Shown one piece after another: positions 8,801-16,983 of a stretch of 57,175 bases of DNA. Below the pieces are notes generated by a model. The model searched no databases, was not told the DNA's origin, and saw only the letters and a list, made by a program, of their open reading frames with translations. How positions within the stretch are numbered: position 1 is the first letter of the stretch; each line of letters starts with the position of its first letter. The stretch lies in the NCBI GenBank assembly GCA_964493635.1, contig CAZBOW010000011.1, forward strand, positions 1 through 57,175, written 5' to 3'. Origin of the DNA: OLB6 sp964493635 (GTDB lineage: Bacteria; Bacteroidota; Ignavibacteria; Kapaibacteriales; Kapaibacteriaceae). Made by a program: the position numbers and the translations under genes.

Positions 8801-10317
8801 CTACGGGAGTGCTGCGAAGCGGGTCGCAGCAGCAGGACGCTAAGCGCCGGTGAAAGCGTGAGCGCACTGAATGCCGAGAACAGTGTCGACACGGCAATCG
8901 TGATGGCAAACTGCAGATACATTCTACCGGTAATTCCACCAAGGAAGCCAACAGGAATGAAGACCGCTGCAAAGATCAACGCGATGGCAACCACAGGCCC
9001 AGCAACCTCCTGCATTGCTGCACGAGTCGCATCGGTGGGTGTCATGCCTTTTTCGATGTTGTGCATGACAGCTTCTACGACAACAATGGCATCATCGACC
9101 ACAATCCCGATGGCCAGGACCAAACCAAACATCGAGAGCGTATTGATCGAGAAGCCCAAAAGCGGAAACACAGCAAACGTGCCGATCAGCGACACGGGAA
9201 CGGTCAGCAGTGGAATGAGCGTGGCGCGCCAGTTTTGAAGGAATAAGAACACCACCACCAGTACCAGCACGATGGCCTCGACCAACGTGTGGAGAATCTC
9301 CTCAATTGAAGCTTCGACAGCCGGCGTTGTGTCGAAGCCAACAACAGCACGGATGTCAGCCGGCCACTGCTGCTGCAAGTCCTGGAGTGTTTGGTAGATG
9401 CCACGCGCAGATTCCAACTGGTTAGCACCGGGCAGCAGGTACACCACCAAGGCGGCTGCAGGCTTTCCATTCCAGCGGCCCGAGCTCTTGTACGTCTCGG
9501 AGCCCAACGACACGCGGGCAACGTCGGCGACGCGGATAATGCGCCCATCGGATGTTTCACGCACAATAACGTTAGCGAACTCCTCCGGAGTGGAGAGTTT
9601 TCCGGGTGCTCGCACGGAAAGGGTCAGTTCCTGCCCGGGTGGGCTGGGCGCCTCGCCAATCTTGCCCGCTGGTGATTGTAGGTTCTGCTCGCGAATCGCT
9701 TGGATCACATCCGATGCGGTAACCTGAAGCTTGGCCATGACGTCCGGGTTAAACCAGATGCGCATGGCATACTCCGAGCCAATCAAGTCCACTGAACTCA
9801 CACCGGGGACCCGCAGAAGCTGATCCCGAACGTTGATCATGGCAAAGTTGTTGAGAAACAGCCCATCGTAGGCACCACTCGGAGAGTAGACGGAGACCAC
9901 CATCAGAACCGACGGATTAACCTTACTAACGGTCACGCCGTTTTGAACGACCTCCTGGGGCAACCGCGATTGGGCCTGCTGAACACGGTTCTGCGTGAGC
10001 ATCGTTGCCACATTCAGATCGGTGCCTACTTCGAAAGCGACGTCCAACTTCATCAGGCCGTCGGACGAGTTTTTCGACAGTACACTGAGTTGGTGATCGA
10101 CACCGTTGATCTGCTGTTCGATGGGAGTGGCAACCGATTGCTCGACAACCTCTGCACCAGCCCCGGGGTACACTCCCTGCACGCGCACAATGGGTGGGGC
10201 CAGCGCCGGAAACTGCTCAATGGGCAGTCCCGACAGTGCCACCAGCCCGATGATGACAATCACAATGGACAGGACGATTGCAACGATTGGCCGTCGAATG
10301 AAAAAGGCAGAAAACAC
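5824..10317 (-). CDS. RND (HAE1/AcrB-type) multidrug efflux pump fused to NodT-type outer-membrane factor lipoprotein
   Basis: One uninterrupted 1497-codon frame. Residues 1-1037 are a full AcrB-like proton/drug antiporter: N-terminal MFSAFFIRRPIVAIVL, proton-relay Asp pair in IVVDDAIVVVEAV, the conserved lysine helix GLSAKNAILIVEFAK, and 12 expected membrane helices. Residues 1038-1497 are a TolC/NodT outer-membrane factor beginning MLIIGVLAVGGCRLGPDY, with a lipobox (AVGGC, Cys 1049), two coiled-coil repeats and the typical C-terminal YRAMGGGWE. The junction GAPRSFRGLG is basic and should be cytosolic, so the next hydrophobic stretch can act as a type II signal peptide. An internal ATG at 7206 could also start the lipoprotein separately. 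The adaptor gene lies 21 nt upstream. Confidence 0.9.
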   Translation of the reverse strand: MFSAFFIRRPIVAIVLSIVIVIIGLVALSGLPIEQFPALAPPIVRVQGVYPGAGAEVVEQSVATPIEQQINGVDHQLSVLSKNSSDGLMKLDVAFEVGTDLNVATMLTQNRVQQAQSRLPQEVVQNGVTVSKVNPSVLMVVSVYSPSGAYDGLFLNNFAMINVRDQLLRVPGVSSVDLIGSEYAMRIWFNPDVMAKLQVTASDVIQAIREQNLQSPAGKIGEAPSPPGQELTLSVRAPGKLSTPEEFANVIVRETSDGRIIRVADVARVSLGSETYKSSGRWNGKPAAALVVYLLPGANQLESARGIYQTLQDLQQQWPADIRAVVGFDTTPAVEASIEEILHTLVEAIVLVLVVVFLFLQNWRATLIPLLTVPVSLIGTFAVFPLLGFSINTLSMFGLVLAIGIVVDDAIVVVEAVMHNIEKGMTPTDATRAAMQEVAGPVVAIALIFAAVFIPVGFLGGITGRMYLQFAITIAVSTLFSAFSALTLSPALSVLLLRPASQHSRSWLSPLYSGFNALFGRLTSGYVGLASRFVRRSVFALIAVAAFAAGTVWMVDHVPSGFVPTEDQGIVMMNVALPDAASQQRTDEVVRKVEAILASQQGIDQYNAVLGVSFLADAYTSNVASFFIRLKPWQERGALTDQRIIDEIHRKTAGIPQASIFAFQMPSIPGFGSASGVKFYLQDRSGIMSVAELQQAVETLTSAARSHPELGSIFTQFSARVPQVQVQIDREKTKKLGVPLNDAFAALQATMGGAYVNDFNQFGRLYRVYVQADAPFRQQASDIGRMYVRSATTQAMIPLASLVTASPSSGSEITYRYNLYRSVELSAQVAPGSTTTQAMEALDRLAAEVLPASMSIEYGGLSFEEQRAPSSLPTLVLAVVFVFLLLAAQYNSWKLPWSVLLGTPIAAFGAYLGIWVMGLENNVFVQIGLVLLIGLSAKNAILIVEFAKLRQQQGASVHDAAVESARLRFRPIIMTASAFILGVVPLMLATGSGAAARSALGTTVFFGMLVASIAGMIVAPGLFALIEGAPRSFRGLGMLIIGVLAVGGCRLGPDYERPHLQVAPAYQSVLQDSTAQALPVGLISIDGDTILQAYVNLALDSNRSLIAAYGDITSAAAAVVVAQSEFLPTIDAQASAGALQLSKNRFPGFSEELIGGVRANLGVSALVSWELDVFGRIHYQSEVEKARLAASEYGRRALELEVVSAVARTYYQLVRLDRLALLLDSAVASRREYLRLTQTLFDGGKTSELDLQQARAEVHRVEALVPQMVAARQATENAMNVLLGRSPGVSIRRAINAVDRVASGPLPSGVPAGLLNRRPDVLRAERDVVAATASIGVAQAGLFPRLAVAGDVSLQSLQAGNLFDVNSLASTAVGNLAQPIFNAGRNQARVRGAEGVLQQQQARYQEVVYQAIADVNNAWMQLTTGRERWTAERRNVEANRQVLRLSELRYRYGTAPYLQVLDAQRSLLEAQQSEIEAAYAVAEAVVLLYRAMGGGWE

Positions 10318-10338
10318 GCAGTGCTCCGAAAGTAGCGG

Positions 10339-11490
10339 TTAGATGTCGCCCAGCAGGGCGTCGACGTTCAGCGTCGAATCCGTCGGTGATACCTCCAGAC
10401 CCTCGCGAATGCGCTGCAATCCTTCAATCACTACCCTCTCTCCTGTGCGTAGCCCAGATGTGATGACACTCGCCGAGCCGATTCGAGCACCGACTGTTAC
10501 AGGGCGGTACGACACAACATTGCTGTCCGACACCACGACAACTCTAGCCTGTCCTTGCAATTCGGCAATTGCGCGTTGCGGCACTACCACGGCGCGGTCG
10601 ATCCTCTGGGTGCGCGCTCGAATCCTGGCGAACAAGCCTGGCTGCAGGAAGCCCTTCGGATTTGGGAACTCCGCCTCCAGAAGGAGTGTACCCGTCGCGG
10701 CGTCGACGGCGTTATCGGCCAGGAGCAAGCGTCCGGAGTGCTCGTACACCGTACCATCGGACAGCACGAGCTGGAGCGTGAGCGATCGAGCATCACTGTC
10801 CACATGGCGACGGCGAAAATCAAGAAGTTGCTGCTCGGACATCGTAAATCGAACGCGCATCGGATGAATCGTAGAGATTGTTGTCAGGAGCGTGTTATCG
10901 CCACGCCCAACAAGAGCACCACGCTGGACGTTCGACCTTCCGGCAATACCGGAGATTGGCGCGCGCACCGTGGCATAGTCCACCTCAAGGTCTCGCGACT
11001 GCACCACTGCTCGAGCGGCCTGAACCGAGGCTTCCGCCGCTCGCTGGATCGCCACGGCGTTGTCGTATTCCTCGCGAGCCAAAGCACGGGCTTCAACAAG
11101 GGGCCGATACCTCTCAACGTCAGCTCTGGCCCGAGCAAGCTGGGACTCGGCGATGCTCAGTTCAGCCATCGACTGATTCCGGCGAGCCACGTACATGGCT
11201 GGGTCGATACGATAGAGAATTTGCCCGGCTGAAACACGTGCCCCTTCATCATAGACAACCTGTTCAACAATTCCTTCGACCCTGGCACGAACCTCGGTGG
11301 TCACGCTGCCGACGGTCTCCCCCACCCATTCGCTGACGATCGGGACCGTCTGTTCGACAACCTGCGTGGTGATCACGGATGGAGGAGGTGGTGCCGGGGC
11401 GGGCTCGGGTGTGCATGCCTGCAGTACCAGGCTGGTACTGAACAGTACACACAATACACGACCAATCACAATGTCTCGCTGCATGCTCAT
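10339..11490 (-). CDS. RND efflux periplasmic adaptor (membrane fusion) lipoprotein
   Basis: 383 residues with an N-terminal lipoprotein signal (SLVLQAC, Cys near position 26) followed by a Pro-rich linker. The biotinyl-lipoyl half motif VRARVEGIVEQVVYDEGARV, an alpha-hairpin (AESQLARARADVERYRPLVEA) and the second lipoyl half (VRAPISGIAGRSNVQRGALV) are in AcrA order, followed by the beta-barrel domain. It should bridge the inner-membrane pump and outer-membrane channel encoded directly downstream. The start overlaps the aspA stop by 4 nt (ATGA-type), indicating translational coupling. Drug specificity is unknown. Confidence 0.92.
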   Translation of the reverse strand: MSMQRDIVIGRVLCVLFSTSLVLQACTPEPAPAPPPPSVITTQVVEQTVPIVSEWVGETVGSVTTEVRARVEGIVEQVVYDEGARVSAGQILYRIDPAMYVARRNQSMAELSIAESQLARARADVERYRPLVEARALAREEYDNAVAIQRAAEASVQAARAVVQSRDLEVDYATVRAPISGIAGRSNVQRGALVGRGDNTLLTTISTIHPMRVRFTMSEQQLLDFRRRHVDSDARSLTLQLVLSDGTVYEHSGRLLLADNAVDAATGTLLLEAEFPNPKGFLQPGLFARIRARTQRIDRAVVVPQRAIAELQGQARVVVVSDSNVVSYRPVTVGARIGSASVITSGLRTGERVVIEGLQRIREGLEVSPTDSTLNVDALLGDI

Positions 11491-12887
11491 CGGATGTACT
11501 GTGGATTCATAAGGTTATCGAGGCTGAAAATTTCAGCTAGCTTCTCCTCTGAGAGCAGACCCCGACGACGCACGATGTCGACGATATTCGCGCCGGTCTC
11601 GTAGGCCTCTTTGGCAATGGAGGCGCATTCTTCGTAGCCCAACAAGGGATTCAGAGCCGTGACGATGCCGATCGACCGGAGCACCAGTTGCTGGGCATGC
11701 TCGCTGTTGGCCGTAATCCCTTCAACGCACAACTCTCGGAGAACACGTGTACTATTGGTGAGCATCGACATGCTCTGAAACAGACAGAACGCCATGATGG
11801 GCTCCATCACATTCAGTTGAAGCTGCCCGGCCTCGGCGGCAAACGAGATGGTGGTGTCGTTGCCGATCACGCGGAAGCATACTTGGTTGACCACTTCCGG
11901 AATCACGGGGTTGACCTTGCCTGGCATAATGCTCGATCCAGGTTGTCGCGGAGGCAAATTGATCTCATTAATCCCCGTTCGAGGACCAGACGACAACAAT
12001 CGGAGGTCGTTGCAAATCTTAGAGAGCTTTACGGCTACCCGCTTGAGCAGTCCGGAGATCTCAACTAGCGGACCCGTATCCCATGTGGCTTCTACAAGAT
12101 CGGTCGCCAGATGAACATCCACACCGGTGATACGCGCCAGGTAGGACGTTGCCAATTCTGGATATCCCCGGGGTGCATTGATACTCGTTCCGATGGCGGT
12201 TGCCCCAAGGTTGATCTCTAAGACATGCAGCCGAGCCCCCTGAAGTCGCTCGACATCGCGGTCGATATTCACCGCAAAGGCGTCAAACTCCATGCCGAGG
12301 GTCATCGGCACGGCATCCTGGAGCTGCGTCCGCCCCATCTTCAGGACTGTCGCAAACTCCGCTCCCTTTTGCGTGAAGGCATCCCGCAAGCGTTGCAGGG
12401 ATTCCACGAGGAACTGCAGCTCGTACCACACAGCTAATCGCAGTGCCGTTGGATAGACGTCGTTGGTGCTCTGCGAGAGATTGACGTGGTTGTTCGGGTG
12501 GATGACGTCGTAGCTTCCTTTGGGTAGTCCAAGGATTTCTAGCGCTTTGTTGGCGATCACCTCGTTGACGTTCATATTGGTGGATGTACCCGCACCACCC
12601 TGGACGACATCAACCGGAAACTGGTCGTCCAACGTTCCGGCAATCACTGCATCACAGGCAGCTACGATGGCTTCGGCTTTCTCCGGTTCAAGGACGCCGA
12701 GGTCCCTGTTGGCAAGAGCAGCCGCCTTCTTGACGTAGCCAAAGGCCTTGATGAAGGATGTTAGATGTCCAATCGGAATTCCCGTAATGGGAAAGTTCTC
12801 AATGGCCCGTACCGTTTGTACGCCATAGTACACGTCATCAGCGATCTCCCGGTCACCGAGAAAATCATGCTCCATCCGAGTTGCCAT
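11487..12887 (-). CDS. aspA: Aspartate ammonia-lyase
   Basis: 466 residues of the fumarase/aspartase superfamily, converting L-aspartate to fumarate and ammonia. The superfamily signature GSSIMPGKVNPVIPEV is intact and contains the catalytic serine loop. The N-terminus (DFLGDREIADDVYYGVQTVRA) and QGGAGTSTNMNVNEV are closer to AspA than to class II fumarase (FumC); that assignment is from recalled family patterns. It is unusual to find it between a nuclease and an efflux adaptor, but spacing (15 nt to the nuclease stop, 4-nt overlap with the adaptor) indicates one transcript. Confidence 0.88.
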   Translation of the reverse strand: MATRMEHDFLGDREIADDVYYGVQTVRAIENFPITGIPIGHLTSFIKAFGYVKKAAALANRDLGVLEPEKAEAIVAACDAVIAGTLDDQFPVDVVQGGAGTSTNMNVNEVIANKALEILGLPKGSYDVIHPNNHVNLSQSTNDVYPTALRLAVWYELQFLVESLQRLRDAFTQKGAEFATVLKMGRTQLQDAVPMTLGMEFDAFAVNIDRDVERLQGARLHVLEINLGATAIGTSINAPRGYPELATSYLARITGVDVHLATDLVEATWDTGPLVEISGLLKRVAVKLSKICNDLRLLSSGPRTGINEINLPPRQPGSSIMPGKVNPVIPEVVNQVCFRVIGNDTTISFAAEAGQLQLNVMEPIMAFCLFQSMSMLTNSTRVLRELCVEGITANSEHAQQLVLRSIGIVTALNPLLGYEECASIAKEAYETGANIVDIVRRRGLLSEEKLAEIFSLDNLMNPQYIR

Positions 12888-12901
12888 ATCTGCCTGCTGT
12901 G

Positions 12902-14437
12902 CTACTGTTTGTTCTGCGAAGAAAACGAGAGAGATTCCCCGTACTGAGGACGTTGCGCCGTGATGTTGAACTCCTGGTCAATGCGCTCTGCCAGCTGCTG
13001 ACGTGGATCTTCCTCGCCATGGAGGAGCACAACCTCCGGCCGATCATGCGTCATTGGACGTAACCAATCCAACAATTGCGACTGACCGGCATGGGCACTA
13101 AATCCTCCGAGCGTATGCACCTGTGCCTGCACCGGAAACCACGACCCCATGATCGAGACATGGGTTGCGCCATCTACGAGGGCTCGGCCCAGCGATCCAC
13201 GCGCTTGGTAGCCAACGATAACAATGTGAGCATGAGGGTTGGTGATGTTATTGCGCAGGTGGTGCACAATCCGACCGGCGGTACACATGCCCGAACCTGC
13301 AACCACGATGAATGGTCCGCGATAGTCGTTGATGGACCGTGATTGGTCGGCCGACGACGACAACCGTAACGTGCGCAGATCGCTGGCTAGTTGACCATCG
13401 GCTACTAACTCGCTGCCCTCTTCATCAAAGAGTTCCGTGTATTCGGCATACAACTGTGAAGCCTTGATGGCCATGGGGCTGTCTAGAAAGATGGGAACAC
13501 GGGGTATGCGACCATTCCGAATCATCTCTGCCAAGTAGTAGAGAATGTTCTGCGTCCGACCAATGGCAAACGACGGAATGAAAATCTTCCCCTTCTGCTC
13601 TATCGCCGACTGGATAATCGAGGTAAACTCCTCAACCGTGGCATCCAAGGAACGATGATCGCGATCTCCGTACGTAGACTCCAGCACTACAATATCAGCT
13701 CGCGTTGGAGGCTCGGGGTCCTTGAGGTAGGGCATCTGGCGCGGGCCGAGATCGCCGCTGAATACTACCACCCGGTGCTCGCCCTTCTGNNNNNNNNNNN
13801 NNNNNNNNNNNNNNNNNNNNNNNNNNNNNNNNNNNNNNNNNNNNNNNNNNNNNNNNNNNNNNNNNNNNNNNNNNNNNNNNNNNNNNNNNTGCTCGCCCTT
13901 CTGATCTACCTGCAGCGAGATTGACGCCGATCCAAGGATGTGACCAGCTTCGTGAAACGTCGCCGTAATTCCGGGTGCGACCTCAACGGGAACGTTGTAG
14001 TCCACCACCTCCATTTGGCGTATCGTTTGCTCAACGTCGTCTTGGTCGTACAGCGGTGCATCCAGGCGGCTCAGCTTGCGTCCCTTCCGCTGGGCCTGAC
14101 GCTGCCGACGGCGATAATCGGACTCCTGAATGTTGGCTGAGTCCATCAAGATGATTTCAGCGACGTCTCGCGTTGCAGCCGTGGTGTAGATGGGGCCGTC
14201 GTAGCCGTCCCGAACAAAGAGTGGTAACCGCCCGCAGTGATCCAGGTGTCCGTGCGTGAGTAACACGGCATCAATGGCCCCACGATGGATAGGACCAGGA
14301 ATCACATTTCGGGCGTCATCGTCCTTGTCGCCTTGAAACATGCCAAGGTCCACCACCACCTGCGCACGAGGCGTGCTCACTACGGTGGCCGAGCCGGTAA
14401 CCTCTCCGGCGGCTCCAAATGGTGTAATGCGAATCAT
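12902..14437 (-). CDS. Beta-CASP metallo-beta-lactamase fold RNase (RNA-processing exonuclease-like), contains assembly gap
   Basis: A CPSF73/TTHA0252-type RNase. Motifs in order are the N-terminal MIRITPFGAAGEVTGS, zinc motif LTHGHLDHCGRLP, EAGHILGSAS, FSGDLG, the beta-CASP domain (SFAIGRTQNILYYLA, SGMCTAGRIVHHL) and the closing GGFSAHAGQSQLLDW histidine. The ATG at 14437 is chosen because the match begins there and a promoter box lies 4 nt upstream; the longer upstream frame is not conserved-looking. The gap falls in the loop between SISLQVD and VVVFSGDLG, where QKGE occurs on both sides, so the real protein probably has a short QKGE tandem there. Confidence 0.9.
   Translation of the reverse strand: MIRITPFGAAGEVTGSATVVSTPRAQVVVDLGMFQGDKDDDARNVIPGPIHRGAIDAVLLTHGHLDHCGRLPLFVRDGYDGPIYTTAATRDVAEIILMDSANIQESDYRRRQRQAQRKGRKLSRLDAPLYDQDDVEQTIRQMEVVDYNVPVEVAPGITATFHEAGHILGSASISLQVDQKGEXXXXXXXXXXXXXXXXXXXXXXXXXXXXXXXXXXQKGEHRVVVFSGDLGPRQMPYLKDPEPPTRADIVVLESTYGDRDHRSLDATVEEFTSIIQSAIEQKGKIFIPSFAIGRTQNILYYLAEMIRNGRIPRVPIFLDSPMAIKASQLYAEYTELFDEEGSELVADGQLASDLRTLRLSSSADQSRSINDYRGPFIVVAGSGMCTAGRIVHHLRNNITNPHAHIVIVGYQARGSLGRALVDGATHVSIMGSWFPVQAQVHTLGGFSAHAGQSQLLDWLRPMTHDRPEVVLLHGEEDPRQQLAERIDQEFNITAQRPQYGESLSFSSQNKQ
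13778..13903. repeat. 12-bp tandem array interrupted by assembly gap (QKGE in the nuclease)
   Basis: The unit CTCGCCCTTCTG occurs immediately left (13778-13789) and right (13892-13903) of the N run, and reads QKGE on the minus strand. The flanks share only 14 bp, consistent with a tandem 12-mer array the assembler could not size. True copy number is unknown. Confidence 0.6.
13790..13889. other. Assembly gap (100 N) in the nuclease gene
   Basis: Exactly 100 N between two copies of the same 12-mer. The reading frame happens to stay open across it. Confidence 0.95.
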
Positions 14438-14441
14438 TGCA

Positions 14442-14449
14442 CGAAAATA
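14442..14449 (-). promoter_or_regulatory. TATTTTCG promoter box 4 nt upstream of the nuclease start
   Basis: Minus-strand TATTTTCG (TAnnTTTG with T to C at position 7), only 4 nt from the ATG at 14437. If it is a -7 box, the transcript would start at or next to the start codon, i.e. be leaderless. Confidence 0.5.
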
Positions 14450-14491
14450 CAGCGATCTGGGGTGCACACCCTCGCCCCTGCGTCCACGCCG

Positions 14492-14499
14492 TATCTTTG
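14492..14499 (+). promoter_or_regulatory. TATCTTTG promoter box 4 nt upstream of the ABC exporter start
   Basis: A perfect TAnnTTTG in the context CGTATCTTTGC, 4 nt from ATG 14504, mirroring the divergent nuclease promoter in spacing. Suggests a leaderless mRNA. Confidence 0.55.
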
Positions 14500-14503
14500 C
14501 CCT

Positions 14504-16273
14504 ATGACCACCTCCACCGACGACGTCCAATCCAGCGTTAACTACGGACTGATGCGGCGCCTGCTCTCCTTCTTGGCGCCGTATCGGTGGCATCTGGCCA
14601 TGGCGATTCTTCTGACGCTCTCATCCTCTGCCCTGGGTCCCCTGCGGCCATACCTGACGCGCATCGCCATCGACGATCATATTATTACAGGGGACATGCA
14701 AGGACTCTGGCAATATGTAGCGCTCATTGTTGGTTTTCTACTGCTGCAGGGGGCTCTCCAGTATGGTTTGTCGTACCTGATGGAGTGGATAGGTCAGCGC
14801 GTGCTCCTGTCGATCCGATCGAAACTCTACGGACACGTTCAACGACTCGCCCTGCGATACTACGACACCACGCCCGTGGGTCGCATCATCACTAGGGTCA
14901 CCAACGACGTCGAGGTTCTGAACGAGCTCTTCTCCTCGGGTGTGGTCATGATGATCTCGGACATCATGATCATCTTCTGGATTCTGTTCTTCATGATGCA
15001 GACGTCCGTGCAGCTCACGCTGCTGACGATCACGATCCTTCCCCTTTTGCTCGTGGCCTCGTTTGTGTTTCGGGCTAAGGTTCGAGTGGTGTACAACGAG
15101 ATCCGTAAGCAGGTGGCTGCGATGAATGCCTTCATGAACGAATTCGTGTCCGGCATCAGCATCGTGCAGCTCTTTACACAGCAGAAACGCATGCAACAGC
15201 AGTTTGCAGTCATCAACCATGAGCATCAGCGTCTGCAAGATCGATCGATCTTCTACTATGCCACGTTCTTTCCTGTGGTAGAATTTCTGAGTGCCATTGC
15301 GCTGTCGATCATTCTCTGGTTTACCGCGAACTCCATTGGCAGTGGGACGATGACCGTTGGCATGCTCATCGCATTTGCACAGTTCACCGAAATGTTCTTT
15401 CGTCCGGTGCGGGATCTTACCGAGAAATACAATACCCTGCAGTCCAGTGCTGTTGCTTCGCAGCGCATTTTCCGGTTGCTTGATACAAAGCAGACCATCG
15501 ACGACCTCCCTGAGGCCGTTCCCTTTACGGGTCTGCAGTCATCAATCGAGTTTCGCGATGTCCACTTCTCGTACGACGGTCAGCAACCAGTGTTGCAGGG
15601 AGTCTCCTTTCGCGTCGAGCAAGGACAGACGATCGCCTTGGTTGGGGCCACGGGTGCGGGCAAGAGCTCAATCATTAATGTTCTTGGTCGATTCTACGAC
15701 TACCAGCAGGGCGACGTCCTGATTGATGATCGCGACATCCGATCCTACCAGCAGCAGACGATCCGCGCTCGGATGGCGATGGTGCTGCAGGACGTGTTTC
15801 TGTTCTCGCGATCGATCGAAGAGAACATCACGTTAGGCCGACCCGGAATCTCACACGAGGACGTCGTCAACGCGGCAGTGGCCTTGGGCGCACATGACTT
15901 CATCACCCGACTGCCCCACGGCTACCAGACGCAGGTACGGGAGCGTGGCGCCGTGCTCAGCACCGGACAGAAGCAACTCATCTCCTTCTGCCGGGCACTG
16001 GTGGGCAACCCGGACATCCTCATCTTGGACGAGGCCACGGCCAACATCGACACAGAGACAGAACTCTTGATTGAGCGCTCGATTTCAACGTTACTCGCCG
16101 GCAGAACAAGCATCGTGATTGCCCATCGCCTGTCCACGATCCAACGCGCCAACCGGATCGTTGTCCTCCACCATGGCCGTGTGGCCGAACAAGGGACGCA
16201 TCAGGAGTTACTGGCCCACGGTGGGCTGTACCATACGCTGCACCAGCTACAGTACCGTCAGCCGGTTGCCTGA
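14504..16273 (+). CDS. ABC exporter, fused permease-ATPase (multidrug/lipid type)
   Basis: 589 residues. Six transmembrane helices (about residues 25-310) are followed by a nucleotide-binding domain with Walker A GATGAGKSS, Q-loop MVLQDVFLFS, signature LSTGQKQL, Walker B ILILDEATANID and switch histidine IVIAHRLST. The signature serine-x-glycine reads LSTGQ rather than LSGGQ, as I recall for some half-transporters that work as heterodimers, but no partner gene is adjacent. It would act at the inner membrane; substrate is unknown. It overlaps the convergent RsuA-like gene by 16 nt at the 3' end. Confidence 0.92.
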   Translation: MTTSTDDVQSSVNYGLMRRLLSFLAPYRWHLAMAILLTLSSSALGPLRPYLTRIAIDDHIITGDMQGLWQYVALIVGFLLLQGALQYGLSYLMEWIGQRVLLSIRSKLYGHVQRLALRYYDTTPVGRIITRVTNDVEVLNELFSSGVVMMISDIMIIFWILFFMMQTSVQLTLLTITILPLLLVASFVFRAKVRVVYNEIRKQVAAMNAFMNEFVSGISIVQLFTQQKRMQQQFAVINHEHQRLQDRSIFYYATFFPVVEFLSAIALSIILWFTANSIGSGTMTVGMLIAFAQFTEMFFRPVRDLTEKYNTLQSSAVASQRIFRLLDTKQTIDDLPEAVPFTGLQSSIEFRDVHFSYDGQQPVLQGVSFRVEQGQTIALVGATGAGKSSIINVLGRFYDYQQGDVLIDDRDIRSYQQQTIRARMAMVLQDVFLFSRSIEENITLGRPGISHEDVVNAAVALGAHDFITRLPHGYQTQVRERGAVLSTGQKQLISFCRALVGNPDILILDEATANIDTETELLIERSISTLLAGRTSIVIAHRLSTIQRANRIVVLHHGRVAEQGTHQELLAHGGLYHTLHQLQYRQPVA

Positions 16274-16983
16274 TCCATGCGACGCATCGCCTGCCAGACA
16301 TCCTCGATGGGTGTAGAGTCCGGCAGTCCGGAGTGAATCATGGCCTCGAGCGCCTCTGCCTCATGCGGAAGAAGGCGCCGCCATGATCCAGGCGGTAGCG
16401 CGGTAGATGCATACGGCCCACATCGCAGACTGGCCGATGCGAGCAGTTCCAGACCTACGGCACTGGCACTATCGGCCAGTTGATCGAGACGGAATCGCGC
16501 TCTTGGCAGGGCATACCGTCCGGTACGTCCGTCATATCCACGAATGAGCGTTACATCCTGAGGTTGAAGCAACGCGCGCTCGCACAGCTGCTGTCGGAGA
16601 GCCAGCAGGTCGTGGTCGGAGAGATCCCGTTCGAATCGTACGAGGTAGTCATTCGTTACCGGAAGTTCGCAGTAGCCCAGCGTGGCAGGGTCGTCGGCAC
16701 TGGCCTGAGTCAAGAAGACTCCGATACCGAACCGTGAATGGTTGTGCACAAGGACGTAGATCGGTTCGGTGGCGGTACTACCGCGGCGCCGCGGCACCTG
16801 CAGCGGGAGTCCAAACACCGTGACTTCATCGCGCCGTGGGTCCACGGGATGTGTCTCGGAAGTGACCACAGCATCGTTGACCGTCACAACGCCACTACGA
16901 ATGTAGTGGCCGGCGATATCGCTCGATGCCCACCCCAACTGTTCAATCACCACACTGAGTGAGACTGAGGTTACTCCGTCCAT
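16258..16983 (-). CDS. S4-domain protein resembling RsuA/RluB pseudouridine synthase but lacking the catalytic motif
   Basis: 241 residues. Residues about 6-58 form an S4 RNA-binding domain (VIEQLGWASSDIAGHYIRSG, VTVNDAVV, VDPRRDEVTVFG). The remainder follows the order of RsuA-type synthases (PIYVLVHNHSRFGIG, then YLVRFERDLSD, then a GRYALPRARFRLDQL counterpart of the GRYHQVKRM motif, and a terminal PGSWRRLLPHEAEAL). The block that carries the catalytic GRLD aspartate is absent. It is therefore likely an RNA-binding pseudoenzyme, or a very diverged synthase. The start overlaps the accA stop by 13 nt, so it belongs to the same transcript. Confidence 0.65.
   Translation of the reverse strand: MDGVTSVSLSVVIEQLGWASSDIAGHYIRSGVVTVNDAVVTSETHPVDPRRDEVTVFGLPLQVPRRRGSTATEPIYVLVHNHSRFGIGVFLTQASADDPATLGYCELPVTNDYLVRFERDLSDHDLLALRQQLCERALLQPQDVTLIRGYDGRTGRYALPRARFRLDQLADSASAVGLELLASASLRCGPYASTALPPGSWRRLLPHEAEALEAMIHSGLPDSTPIEDVWQAMRRMDQATG

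Noticed and set aside
11487..12887. Class II fumarase instead of aspartate ammonia-lyase
   Set aside because: The shared superfamily signature fits both, but N-terminal and central motifs follow AspA more closely; kept as aspA with slightly lowered confidence.
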